NCBI GenBank assembly: GCA_900769075.1
Contig: CAAGFE010000094.1
Coordinates: forward strand, 1-31,717
Length of the DNA stretch: 31,717 bases
Reading direction: 5' to 3'
Origin: Clostridia bacterium
GTDB taxonomy: Bacteria > Bacillota > Clostridia > Christensenellales > Aristaeellaceae
Each line of letters begins with the position of its first letter. Within the stretch, counting starts at the first letter, position 1. Shown in pieces: positions 22,348 through 30,805 of this stretch. A model generated the notes under the pieces. That model worked only from the letters and a program-made list of their open reading frames with translations. It had not been told where the DNA came from and did not search any database. The position numbers were made by a program, and so were the translations under genes.

Positions 22348-22992
22348 TCAGATCAGATGCTGCTCCCTAAGCAGCCGGGCGGTCAGCTCCGCATAGAGCC
22401 TTGCTCCCGCCGCCTGGGTGTGGGTATCGTCCCGGGAACCGTCGGGATAGGCGGGATACAGCCCCGGTTCCACGTTCATGTACAGCGCGGTGGAATCCGC
22501 CTCCCCCAGCGTCCGCAGGGCGTTCATGCCCTCCAGGGTGATTTCCAGCAGCGGTACCCCCCGCTGCATCGCCACTTGCCGGATGGCCTTGGGATATTCG
22601 CCGTGAAGGTCGATCAGCTCGCCCTCCCGCCAGCACCGCCGGGGGATCGGGGTCATCAGCACGGGAATCGCCCCGTGGATGCGCGCGGTATCAATGAAGA
22701 TCTGCAGATTCGCGGCAAAGGAGGTATAGGGATCCGTGTGCCGCCAGACCAGGTCGCTGGTATCGTTGTGGGTGAACTGAATCAGCAGCAGATCACCCGG
22801 CTGAATCTCCTTTTCAATCGCCACCAGCCGTCCTTCCGACAGGAAGGATTTCGTGCTTCTGCCGCCCATGGCCTTGTTCACGATTCGCGTGCCGGGGATG
22901 TAGTCCCCCAGCACCTGGCCCCAGCCGGTGATCGGGGCTTGCTCGGGTCCATAGCTTGCCGCGGTGGAATCGCCGCATACATAGATCGTCAT
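22348..22992 (-). CDS. CE12 rhamnogalacturonan acetylesterase
   Basis: A 214-residue SGNH hydrolase. The chosen ATG (22992) gives the family start MTIYVCGDSTAASYG with the nucleophile S9. Gly is in the GGRSTKSF block (about 43-50), Asn is in THND (N76), and the Asp-His pair is RDDTH (D188, H191), all intact. It removes acetyl groups from galacturonic acid in the rhamnogalacturonan backbone. It resembles the C-terminal domain of the CE8-CE12 fusion encoded 13 bases downstream and the degenerate protein at 17772-18236, so the operon carries three copies of this fold. No signal peptide. A longer upstream start was not chosen because it overlaps the GH95 gene and lacks the motif. Confidence 0.9.
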   Translation of the reverse strand: MTIYVCGDSTAASYGPEQAPITGWGQVLGDYIPGTRIVNKAMGGRSTKSFLSEGRLVAIEKEIQPGDLLLIQFTHNDTSDLVWRHTDPYTSFAANLQIFIDTARIHGAIPVLMTPIPRRCWREGELIDLHGEYPKAIRQVAMQRGVPLLEITLEGMNALRTLGEADSTALYMNVEPGLYPAYPDGSRDDTHTQAAGARLYAELTARLLREQHLI

Positions 22993-23008
22993 TTTCCGTC
23001 CTCCATTC

Positions 23009-25252
23009 TTAATGGGACGCCCTTCGTCCCTCAATCGTCAGTGTTTCGCCCGCCCGATGGGGCAGCCGCCGTCCGTCCGCCAGGCGAAGCTCCCCCGGGA
23101 ATCGCGCCGTGACGCTTGTGCGCCAGGCGTCCCCATCCCAGGCGATATCCACCGTGTATCCGCCCCGGGCGCAGAGGCCGTGAACCTCGCCCTTTTCCCA
23201 CTGGGGCGGCAGCGCAGGCATCAGGCGCAATATGCCTTCGTGGCTCTGCAAGAGCATTTCCGCCATGCCAGCGACGGCGCCGAAGTTGCCGTCGATCTGG
23301 AAGGGCGGGTGATTGTCAAACAGATTGGGCAGCGTGGAGCGCTCCAGCAGCAGGCGGATATTCTCCCCTGCCTTTTCGCCGTCCAGCAGCCGCGCCCACA
23401 GGCACATGATCCACGCGCGGCTCCAGCCGGTATGTCCGCCGCCGCAGGAAAGCCGTTTCTCCAGCGTGGCGCGGGCCGCCTCGAACCATTCCGGCGTGTC
23501 AGGGGTAATCTGCCGTCCGGGATACAGGGCGAACAGGTGGCTGATGTGCCTGTGCCCGGGGCAGGCGTCCCGGCAGTCCCGGAGCCATTCCCGGATGCGT
23601 CCGTCCTCCACCTGAATGGGATCGAGCTTTGCCTTGAAGGCGGTGAAGCGTGCCGTATCACGCCCCAGCACTGCGCCGCATTCCTCCAGGGCGGACATGA
23701 GCGCATGAAGAATCTGTCCGTCCATGGCTGCGGCGTCGGTCAGCGTGCCGCTCTCCCCGGAGGATGTGATGTACACGTTTTCCGGCGAGGAGGAGGGGCT
23801 GACGGTATACATGCCGTCCTCCCGCTCAATGGCGGTTTCCAGGAAGAAATCCGCTGCGCCCTCCATCAGGTCATAATGGGCCCTGAGGAAATCCGCATCC
23901 AGGGTGAAGCGGTAATGCTCCGCGATATGGAGCGTCAGCCAGGCCGCGCCCATGGGCCAGTAGGTCGCCGGGCAGTAGGTGTCCTGGGGGGCGCAATCCC
24001 CCCACAGGTCGGTGTTGTGATGGGCCACCCAGCCGCCCGCACCGTACATGTCCCGGGCCACCTGCGCGCCATGGGGCTGCATCCGCCGCAGATGGTCGAA
24101 CAGCGGCAGATGCATCTCGCTCAGGTTGCAGCATTCGGCGGGCCAGTAGTTCATCTCGGTGTTGATGTTGATGGTATACTTGCCGTCCCAGGCGGGATGG
24201 AAATCGTCGTTCCAGACCCCCTGCAGGTTCGCCGGAAGCGTTCCCGGACGGGAGCAGCCCGCCAGCAGGTAGCGCCCGTAGGCAAAGTAGGTTTCCTCCA
24301 GGCCGTTGTCGGCGTGTCCCTCGGCATAGCGGGCCAGGCGCTGATCCGTGGGCAGCGCGTCCAGCCCCGCATCCCCATGGAGGGACAATCTGCACCGATC
24401 CATGATGGCCCGGTGCTCCGCGACGTGGTCGGCCTTCACTGCGTCATACCCGGCGGAAACGGTAGCGTCCAGCCTGCGCAGGCATTCGCCCATAAGGTCG
24501 CCAAAGCGGTAGGAGGTCGCCGCCGCCAGATAGATATCCGCCCTTTCCCCCACATGGAGGGTATTGCCGATGACATGCACCCCATCGCCCACCGCGCAGC
24601 AGACCGCCAGATAGGCCACGCCCCCATCGCCGGTCTGTCCGCTGAGCAGGATCGTGCTGTCATCCACCTTGTCGATGCGGTTGACATAGGCCCCGCGCCG
24701 CAGCACAATGCGCGCCGGGAAGCCCTCGTGACGCATGGCGAACACCTGATGGGGCACGGACAGGAAGCTCTCCCGGCAGATGCACCTGCCCTTGCGGACA
24801 TAGCTCACCCGATGGATGCCATCCCGGACGTCCAGCTCCCGACGATAATCGGAGACAGGCCGCTCATGCCGGGTCATGTCCCGCCCGCGCATATTCCGCA
24901 TGCCGTGGAGGCCCTCGGGTGCATCGCCGTCCAGCTGCTGGAGGATCAAATCACACAGCACCTCGTAGTGGCGCTCCCCATCGGGGGTGGCGGTGAGGGC
25001 TTCCTCCGCCAGCTGCTGGGCCTGGGCAATGCGATCCTCCTTCAGCAGCTGACGCACCCGGGGCAGATACTTCCGCGCATCGGGATTCACCCGATTCCGA
25101 AAGCCCCCATACCAGCAGGTATCCTCGTTCAGGCTGATGCGTTCCAGCACCGTGCCGCCGAATACCATTGCGCCCATGCGTCCATTGCCCAGGGGAAGCG
25201 CATGATTCCAGTCCGCCGCAGGTGCATCGTACCAGAGCTTTGTCTGTTTCAT
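23009..25252 (-). CDS. GH95 alpha-L-fucosidase/galactosidase-type hydrolase
   Basis: A 747-residue GH95 enzyme: an N-terminal beta-domain starting LWYDAPAADWNHALPLGNG and RISLNEDTCWYGG, then an (alpha/alpha)6 barrel. Conserved active-site blocks are YTININTEMNYWPAE (about 355-370, bearing the conserved Asn pair), PSSSPENV (probable acid Glu, about 490), GHRHISHLFALYPGR, and GHTGWSRAW. The family inverts alpha-L-fucosides and alpha-L-galactosides. In a pectin operon the probable substrates are fucosyl or L-galactosyl decorations of rhamnogalacturonan or xyloglucan fragments. No signal peptide, so cytoplasmic. The gene lies three bases upstream of the GH28 stop side and 16 before the CE12 gene. 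Confidence 0.9.
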   Translation of the reverse strand: MKQTKLWYDAPAADWNHALPLGNGRMGAMVFGGTVLERISLNEDTCWYGGFRNRVNPDARKYLPRVRQLLKEDRIAQAQQLAEEALTATPDGERHYEVLCDLILQQLDGDAPEGLHGMRNMRGRDMTRHERPVSDYRRELDVRDGIHRVSYVRKGRCICRESFLSVPHQVFAMRHEGFPARIVLRRGAYVNRIDKVDDSTILLSGQTGDGGVAYLAVCCAVGDGVHVIGNTLHVGERADIYLAAATSYRFGDLMGECLRRLDATVSAGYDAVKADHVAEHRAIMDRCRLSLHGDAGLDALPTDQRLARYAEGHADNGLEETYFAYGRYLLAGCSRPGTLPANLQGVWNDDFHPAWDGKYTININTEMNYWPAECCNLSEMHLPLFDHLRRMQPHGAQVARDMYGAGGWVAHHNTDLWGDCAPQDTYCPATYWPMGAAWLTLHIAEHYRFTLDADFLRAHYDLMEGAADFFLETAIEREDGMYTVSPSSSPENVYITSSGESGTLTDAAAMDGQILHALMSALEECGAVLGRDTARFTAFKAKLDPIQVEDGRIREWLRDCRDACPGHRHISHLFALYPGRQITPDTPEWFEAARATLEKRLSCGGGHTGWSRAWIMCLWARLLDGEKAGENIRLLLERSTLPNLFDNHPPFQIDGNFGAVAGMAEMLLQSHEGILRLMPALPPQWEKGEVHGLCARGGYTVDIAWDGDAWRTSVTARFPGELRLADGRRLPHRAGETLTIEGRRASH

Positions 25253-25255
25253 GTC

Positions 25256-26512
25256 TTACACCTCCATCTGCACGCTGCCGTCCGCATCGAGCCATTCGCC
25301 CTGCGCGCCGTGAACCTTCACGCCCCGAAGGTCAACATTCACCGCATTGCGCAGGAAAAAGCCCGCCCGCTGCATTTCCGGGCAGCCCTCCATCATGGCG
25401 GGCCGTCCGGCAGGGCCATCGGTCATTTCCACCACCACGTCCTGCAGGGAAACGCCCTCCACCGGCATTTCCGTCAGGCCATAGAAGAAGCCGGCACAGG
25501 CTGTGCACTTCCTGGCCCGCACGCCAGAAATGGATACATCCCGCAGGCAGGGCGTGCCTGCATCCACCGGATAGGCCGCCTTGTCCCAGACGTGCTTCAT
25601 CCTGCCGTCCGCGCCGCAGAAATAGTACATGTTGAACACGAAGGGGCACATGACCCTTTCCATCACCAGGTTGGTCAGCTGGATGCCCTCCACCGTGCCG
25701 CCGCGTCCGCGCCTTGTCTTGAGGCGGATGCCGCGATCCGTTTCATAAAACACGCAGGAGGACACCGCCACATTTCGGATATCGCCGCTCATCTCGCTCC
25801 CCAGGACGACACCGCCGTGCCCATGGAGGAAGCGGCAGTTGGTGATGATGATCCGCTCGCAGGGCTGACGATCCGGGGTGGCCTCCGTGCCGGACTTGAT
25901 GGAGATGCAGTCATCGCCCACGTCGATGGTGCAGTCGGAGATGCGCACGTCCTGGCAGGCATCGGGATCAATGCCGTCGGTGTTGGGGGAATCCGCCGGG
26001 TTGTTGATCTTCAGGCCGCGAAGGACGACCTTCCGGCTCCGCAGGGGATGCACCGTCCATGCGGGAGAGTTGATCAGCGTCACGTTTTCCAGCGTCACAT
26101 TTTCGCAGTTTGAAAAGCAGCACAGGCAGGGCCGCGCGGGCATTTTCTCGTGCGCCCGGACGCGCTTCCACCAATATTCCCCCTGACCGTCCAGCGTACC
26201 GTATCCGGTCACCGTGACGTTTTTCGCGCCCTCGGCGTAGAGGCACGGCTGATGCATCGTTTCCACCCGGCCCTCGTATTCCAGCGTGATCAGCGGATAG
26301 GCGGAATCCTCCTGGAGAAACCGCAGTACCGCGCCGGACTCCACCGCCAGCGTCATGTTGTCCACCAGGCGGATAGCGCCGGTCGGGTAATCGCCCGCCG
26401 GAACGGTCAGCACGCCGCCGCCTTGCGCTCTCAGATCCTCCATCGCATGGGCGAAGGCCCTTGTCCAGTCCTGCCCTGCGCAGGATTCGGCTGCATACTC
26501 ACGGATGTTCAT
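25256..26512 (-). CDS. GH28 polygalacturonase
   Basis: A 418-residue right-handed beta-helix enzyme of family GH28. Active-site motifs are NTDGID (D179), VGDDCISIKSG (D200 and D201), HGHGGVVLGSE (H232) and RGIRLK (R263, K265), the full catalytic and substrate-binding set of polygalacturonases. The lack of a signal peptide and the length favour an exo-acting intracellular enzyme that trims galacturonic acid from imported oligosaccharides; endo/exo mode is inferred. It starts 12 bases after the sugar-binding protein stop. Confidence 0.93.
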   Translation of the reverse strand: MNIREYAAESCAGQDWTRAFAHAMEDLRAQGGGVLTVPAGDYPTGAIRLVDNMTLAVESGAVLRFLQEDSAYPLITLEYEGRVETMHQPCLYAEGAKNVTVTGYGTLDGQGEYWWKRVRAHEKMPARPCLCCFSNCENVTLENVTLINSPAWTVHPLRSRKVVLRGLKINNPADSPNTDGIDPDACQDVRISDCTIDVGDDCISIKSGTEATPDRQPCERIIITNCRFLHGHGGVVLGSEMSGDIRNVAVSSCVFYETDRGIRLKTRRGRGGTVEGIQLTNLVMERVMCPFVFNMYYFCGADGRMKHVWDKAAYPVDAGTPCLRDVSISGVRARKCTACAGFFYGLTEMPVEGVSLQDVVVEMTDGPAGRPAMMEGCPEMQRAGFFLRNAVNVDLRGVKVHGAQGEWLDADGSVQMEV

Positions 26513-26524
26513 GGCTGTCCTCCG

Positions 26525-28054
26525 TCATTTGGCCAGGTAGGCTTCATAGTTCCGGCGATAGATCTCCAGCGCCTGTCCCACGCCCATCCTTTCCAGCTGC
26601 GCGGTGAACAGATCGAAGTTATCCAGCGATTCCTCACCGGTGATGAACTTCAGCTCCATCTCGGCGATGTAATTGGCCATATCGTCCATGACCCCATCGC
26701 AGTAGGCTCTGTCCGCCGCATCCAGGGTGATATAGGGCGGATAGATCAGCGCGGTGGAAGCATCCGCCCAGGTGCGCTCGGCAATCAGCTGTTCCTCCGG
26801 ATAGCTGGCCAGCACCACCGTTTCACCGTCGTATTTGGGGAAGGACGCATGCCCGATGGCGTACTCGTAAAGCATGAGCCATCCCTTCTCCTCATCCACG
26901 GTGAGGGCAAGCTCCGTCAGCTGCTTTTTGCCGTCCTGCCAAACCCAGCTTTCTCCCTCCACGCCCCAGGTGAGCAGGCTGCTGCCTTCCTCGGAATACA
27001 TGAAGTCAATGAATTTCACGGCAGCGACGGGATCCTTGCAGGCAGAGGTGATGACGGTGACGACGGTGGCCATATTGCTGGCCACATCCTCCCGGGGCGT
27101 ATAGCGAGCGCCGTCCGCTCCCTTGAGCCACGGCACTGCCCTGAGGCTGGCAGAGGCGCCGGTTCTGCTCTGCAAATCAGGCAGATAGTAGCGCCAGGCA
27201 TTATCCAGCCCGGTGAAAGCCCCGGTCAGGCCATTGACGATGTTCTCCTTTTTCCACGCGTCGGAGTGGATCAGGCAGTTGCTGCCCAGCAGCCCCTCGG
27301 AATACCACTTGTGCATCGTGGTCAGGTATTCCTTGTATTCCGGCTCCATGGGGCCGTAGGCAACCGTTCCGTCCGGCTTGACGCAGAAGGTATTCAGCAC
27401 GCCGAAGGCAGGCAGGAAGTACGGCAGACCCCAGCCGTCAAAGGGGATCTCATCCTGGAAGCCATTGCCGTTGGGATCGCGGGTCTTGAAGGCGGTCAGC
27501 ACCTCATACCACTCGTCGATGGTTTCCGGCACCTCCAGGCCCAGCTGATTGATCCAGTCATCCCGGATGATCAGCCCCGCGTAGCATTTCCTGCAGATTT
27601 CCTCCACCGTCTGCATCGGGTTGATGGACGGAAAGTAGTACAGTTTTCCGTCGACGGTTTCGACCTGGCGCCGGAGCTCCGGCCGCTCGGTATAGATCTT
27701 TGTCAGATGGGGTGCATGCTCCGCAATCAGCTCCGTCAGGTCAATGACCGTGCCCTCCTGATACATGCGGTCGATGGCGGAAGAATGGCTCCACATGATC
27801 ACGTCCGGCAGCTTGCCGGAGGCGACCATCATCTTGAACGCATCCTCGGAGTTGTTCGGCGGGCACTGGAACACCACGTCCACACCGGTGGCCTCCTCAA
27901 TGGCCAGGATGCCCTTCAGCCCATTGTACAGCGCTTCATCCTCCGCCCTCAGATACCAGGTGATCTGCACCTTTTCCTGTTCTGCCTCCTTTGTGCAGCC
28001 GCTCATCAGCAGCATGGGAAGCATCAGCAGCATGGCCAGCAGCCGTTTTTTCAT
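26525..28054 (-). CDS. Sugar ABC transporter binding lipoprotein
   Basis: A 509-residue extracellular solute-binding protein of the LplA/YtcQ type. It has a lipoprotein signal: basic start, hydrophobic core (LLAMLLMLPMLLMSGC) with Cys20 as lipidation site. It is a paralogue of the binding protein at 28225-29859: both contain a WYLRAEDEALY-like opening, TIDEWYEVLTAFK, DPNGNGFQDEIPFDG, FIDFMYSEEGS and a KFITGEESLDNFD end. The gene has its own promoter (28101-28128) with an operator-like inverted repeat and follows a terminator-like hairpin, so it begins the enzyme part of the operon. It may bind a different pectic oligosaccharide from its paralogue, or the same one with another affinity. Confidence 0.9.
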   Translation of the reverse strand: MKKRLLAMLLMLPMLLMSGCTKEAEQEKVQITWYLRAEDEALYNGLKGILAIEEATGVDVVFQCPPNNSEDAFKMMVASGKLPDVIMWSHSSAIDRMYQEGTVIDLTELIAEHAPHLTKIYTERPELRRQVETVDGKLYYFPSINPMQTVEEICRKCYAGLIIRDDWINQLGLEVPETIDEWYEVLTAFKTRDPNGNGFQDEIPFDGWGLPYFLPAFGVLNTFCVKPDGTVAYGPMEPEYKEYLTTMHKWYSEGLLGSNCLIHSDAWKKENIVNGLTGAFTGLDNAWRYYLPDLQSRTGASASLRAVPWLKGADGARYTPREDVASNMATVVTVITSACKDPVAAVKFIDFMYSEEGSSLLTWGVEGESWVWQDGKKQLTELALTVDEEKGWLMLYEYAIGHASFPKYDGETVVLASYPEEQLIAERTWADASTALIYPPYITLDAADRAYCDGVMDDMANYIAEMELKFITGEESLDNFDLFTAQLERMGVGQALEIYRRNYEAYLAK

Positions 28055-28100
28055 TCGTCATGCACCTCGTCTTTGCCGTGTTCATTCTCCTTCTGCGAGC

Positions 28101-28139
28101 ATTATACCATGAACACAGGGTTTTGCAAAAGCCCCTGTG
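28101..28139 (-). promoter_or_regulatory. Promoter with inverted-repeat operator before lipoprotein gene
   Basis: Read on the minus strand, -35 TTGCAA (28123-28128) and a perfect TATAAT (28101-28106) are 16 bases apart. The -35 lies inside the inverted repeat CACAGGG ... CCCTGTG (28114-28139), which also contains the inner palindrome TTTTGCAAAA. A regulator bound here would compete with RNA polymerase. The GTTTTGCAAAAGCCCC core recurs at the other binding-protein promoter. Confidence 0.7.
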
Positions 28140-28151
28140 CAAATTTCATCG

Positions 28152-28184
28152 AAAAGGGGGCAGCCGGTTTCCCGGCGCCCCCCC
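28152..28184 (-). terminator. Terminator-like hairpin after first binding-protein gene
   Basis: On the minus strand a GC-rich stem (GGGGGCGCCGG paired with CCGGCTGCCCCC, slightly imperfect, GAAA-type loop) is followed by TTTTCG. It lies about 40 bases after the stop at 28225. It probably attenuates read-through, keeping the first binding protein more abundant than the enzymes. Confidence 0.75.
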
Positions 28185-28224
28185 AGTAGGTATTGCTTAT
28201 GCTGCTTCATTCAGCGAGCCGGAA

Positions 28225-29859
28225 TCAGTTGCCGCGGGACATGAAGTTGTCATAGGCTTCCTGATACAGCGCAATCAGGTTCTCGATGCCCATCTTCTGC
28301 AGGGTATCCATGTAGGTGTCGAAGTTGGTCAGGGGCTCCGCGCCGGTGATGAACTTGTAGTTCATCTCGGAGATGTAGGTGCCCATGTTCTCAATCTCGG
28401 CAACGGCCTTCTGGGCATCGGTGCTCAGGGTGATGGCGGCGGGGTATTCCAGCGCGTTGGAAGCCTTAGCCCACATGCAGGAGGAATTCACATAGGCACC
28501 TTCGCGGGTGGCCATGGTGTAATCAGCCGCGCCCCAGCGGGGGAAGCTCACATGAGACATAGCATAACGGTACTTAACCGGGAATGCGCCATCATAGAAA
28601 TCAACACAGATGGTGCTGCCCCATTCGGTCTCAACCTTCTTGCCGGTCTCGGGGTCGATGGTGTAGGTGCCGTGGCCGTTGGTCCAGGCCTGCTTGTCGT
28701 TAATGGGATCGCCTTCCTGGGTGCCCCAGGTGGTGCAGTTGGTGCCTTCCTCGGAGTACATTGCGTCGATCAGGCGGGCAGCCGCTTCAATGTTCTTGCA
28801 GTCAACGGAGATGCAAGTGCTTACGCGATCGCCATAGCCCATGCCGTAGTCGTCAGCATAGAACTCGCCGGAGCCATCCACGCACATCGGCCACTGAACA
28901 GGCACGAAGTCCGCATTGGGATTCTTCTCCAGAACCTGGGGCAGACGCTGCTCCCAGTAGTTGGACAGGCCCTTCCAGGAACCGGCCAGGTCAGCGTAGA
29001 TGTTGGGGTCGGAGGAAGCGGCGGGCGCGCCGGTTTCATCCGCAAACACGTTCTGAATCAGGCCCTCGGCATACCACTTGGCCATGGTCTCCAGGTAAGC
29101 CTTGTACTTCTCACCATACTGGCCATAGGCAACCTTGCCGGTTTCGGAATCCACATAGATGCCGTTCTGGAAGCCGAAGGCAGGCATGAACAGGTTCAGG
29201 CCCGCGGAGCCGGCGTCGAAGGGGATCTCGTCCAGCTCGCTGTTGCCGTTGGGATCGCCCTCCTTGAAGGCGGTCAGCACGTCGTACCACTCATCAATGG
29301 TGGTGGGCACTTCCATGCCGACGTTGTCCAGCCAGTCCTGACGCATCAGCAGGCCCCACCAGGTCACGGAAGCCTTCTCCAGCTCAGTCACCAGGGGGTT
29401 GATGGGGGTGAAGTACAGATAGTTGCCTTCATCATCCATCAGGGTCTTGGCAACGTGGGGGTTGGCCTCCAGCAGCGCCTTGTAATTCGGCATATACTGG
29501 TCAATGACCTCATTCAGGCGGATGATGATGCCGTCAGCGTACAGCTGCGCCACACCGCCGGTGTAGGAGTTGTTGTGCTGCCACTGGATGATGTCCGGGT
29601 AGTTGCCGGAAGCCAGCATGGACAGGTACTGCGCTGAAATCTCATCACCGGAGCCGCAGACAACCGTCCAGTCGATCTTGACGTTCGCCATCTCCTGGAT
29701 CTTCTGCAGGCCGACCAGGGTCTCATACAGGTAGGGCTCGTACTCGGCAGTGCCGCCGCGGACGTAGTAGGTCACGACGGTAGGCTCATCGGCCAGGGCG
29801 GGCGCGGCAACAGCCAGCACCATCACGAAGGCGAGAAGCATGGACAGGAACTTCTTCAT
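28225..29859 (-). CDS. Sugar ABC transporter binding protein, non-lipidated
   Basis: A 544-residue binding protein of the same family as the downstream lipoprotein. Signal peptide: KKFLSMLLAFVMVLAVAAPALA with cleavage before DEP and no Cys. The mature protein has DWLDNVGMEVPTTIDEWYDV, DPNGNSELDEIPFD, LIDAMYSEEGTNC and KFITGAEPLTNFDTY. The ATG is preceded by AAGGAGG. Lying directly after a permease gene, it matches the permease-permease-binding protein order of the lpl/ytc-type importers that take up rhamnogalacturonan or alginate-like oligosaccharides in Firmicutes. A cre-like site and promoter lie upstream, so it has independent expression. Attachment to the cell is unexplained without a lipobox. 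Confidence 0.9.
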   Translation of the reverse strand: MKKFLSMLLAFVMVLAVAAPALADEPTVVTYYVRGGTAEYEPYLYETLVGLQKIQEMANVKIDWTVVCGSGDEISAQYLSMLASGNYPDIIQWQHNNSYTGGVAQLYADGIIIRLNEVIDQYMPNYKALLEANPHVAKTLMDDEGNYLYFTPINPLVTELEKASVTWWGLLMRQDWLDNVGMEVPTTIDEWYDVLTAFKEGDPNGNSELDEIPFDAGSAGLNLFMPAFGFQNGIYVDSETGKVAYGQYGEKYKAYLETMAKWYAEGLIQNVFADETGAPAASSDPNIYADLAGSWKGLSNYWEQRLPQVLEKNPNADFVPVQWPMCVDGSGEFYADDYGMGYGDRVSTCISVDCKNIEAAARLIDAMYSEEGTNCTTWGTQEGDPINDKQAWTNGHGTYTIDPETGKKVETEWGSTICVDFYDGAFPVKYRYAMSHVSFPRWGAADYTMATREGAYVNSSCMWAKASNALEYPAAITLSTDAQKAVAEIENMGTYISEMNYKFITGAEPLTNFDTYMDTLQKMGIENLIALYQEAYDNFMSRGN

Positions 29860-29939
29860 GGGAATACCTCCTTGTTAAATTGGGATAACTGTATGCTCAA
29901 CGGCTTATGCCGTCAGAACCAATGGGACGCGGTCGGGGA

Positions 29940-29955
29940 AAGAAAGCGTTTACAT
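29940..29955 (-). promoter_or_regulatory. cre-like CcpA site
   Basis: The sequence AAGAAAGCGTTTACAT matches the 16-base cre consensus at all but one defined position. It lies just downstream of the predicted -10 element of the binding-protein promoter, a location that typically gives carbon catabolite repression. Confidence 0.6.
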
Positions 29956-29970
29956 TTGTTCGATTGCATG

Positions 29971-29998
29971 ATTATTCATCTTTCTCTTTCGTTTGCAA
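29971..29998 (-). promoter_or_regulatory. Promoter of first sugar-binding protein gene
   Basis: On the minus strand TTGCAA (29993-29998) and AATAAT (29971-29976) are 16 bases apart, about 110 bases upstream of the start codon. The plus-strand reading TTTGCAAAGCCCC at the -35 region is nearly the same as that at the lipoprotein gene promoter. Upstream, 30005-30113 is AT-rich with short palindromes and no gene. Confidence 0.5.
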
Positions 29999-30113
29999 AG
30001 CCCCTTCCAGATAAAAATTTTGTGCACATTTCATGCTTTTCACGATATTTTGGGGACAGCAAACACAGCCTGCATAATATGCATATTTTTTTCATAATAT
30101 GAATATACATTCA

Positions 30114-30791
30114 TTACATGCCCGTCAGGCCGCTGCGTTCCACGCCTTCCATGAAGCGCCGCTGCAGGATGAGGTAAAGGATCAGAATCGGCACAATGCA
30201 CAGGAAGGTAGCCGCCATGAGCATGGCCTCGTTGAACATGATGCCCTCGATATCATTGGATTGGATCATGGTGTGCTGCTCCTTGTTCAGCTCCGCGTAC
30301 AGGGACGGAAGGCGGTTTGGCAGCATTTTGAGCCACACATCGGTGATGTAGACGCCGGGCTCGAAGAAATCGTTCCAGTGCCAGACCAGGGAGAGCACCG
30401 AACACACCAGCAGCGAGGACTGGCTCATGGGAAGCATGATGCGCCAATAGGTGCGGATGGGGCCGCAGCCGTCCACCCGGGCCGCTTCCTCCATCTCGTA
30501 GGGCAGGCCGAGGAAAAACTGGCGGAAGAGGAAGATGAAAAATCCGCCGGACAGGCCGAAGCCAAAGAATGTTGGCACCAGCAGGGGCAGATACAGCTTG
30601 CTGTTGATCCACCCCCAGTTGGAATACAGGATATAGGAGGGGATGATGATGGTCTGCACCGGCACGATCATCGACAGGATGACGAAGCCGAACAGCAGCC
30701 CCTTTCCGCGGAAGCTGTACCGTGCAAAGGCGTAGCCCGTCATCGCGCAGGAGAAAACATGGCCGATGGTAGCCACAACGGCCACCTTCAC
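30114..30791 (-). CDS. Sugar ABC transporter permease (MalG/YtcP type), 5'-truncated
   Basis: A 225-residue remainder of a CUT1 inner-membrane permease of normal length about 290-300. The frame opens at GTG 30791, but the true family sequence begins inside a helix (WNSVKVAVVATIGHVFSC), where the usual upstream 70 residues including the first membrane helix are missing. The rest is intact: TGYAFARYSFRGKG, the EAA motif EMEEAARVDGCGPIRTYWRIMLP, and a C-terminal helix with ILYLILQRRFMEGVERSGLTG. The preceding DNA belongs to a phage ClpP-like gene, so the permease has lost its start and its partner permease gene. As it stands it is unlikely to make a working importer. Confidence 0.88.
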   Translation of the reverse strand: MKVAVVATIGHVFSCAMTGYAFARYSFRGKGLLFGFVILSMIVPVQTIIIPSYILYSNWGWINSKLYLPLLVPTFFGFGLSGGFFIFLFRQFFLGLPYEMEEAARVDGCGPIRTYWRIMLPMSQSSLLVCSVLSLVWHWNDFFEPGVYITDVWLKMLPNRLPSLYAELNKEQHTMIQSNDIEGIMFNEAMLMAATFLCIVPILILYLILQRRFMEGVERSGLTGM

Positions 30792-30805
30792 GCTGTTCCA
30801 TCCAT
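30783..30805. other. Junction of phage protease and permease genes
   Basis: On the minus strand the protease reading frame (SLSDLMDG) and the permease frame (WNSVKV) meet within about 20 bases. The shared ATGGAACAGCG fits both the expected protease continuation and the permease sequence, so there may be a few bases of microhomology. No inverted or direct repeat flanks are seen. Confidence 0.6.

Noticed and set aside
23012..26113. Long plus-strand frame opposite GH95 and GH28
   Set aside because: Same shadow effect: the minus-strand genes have complete catalytic motifs and tight operon spacing, whereas the plus-strand translation resembles nothing.
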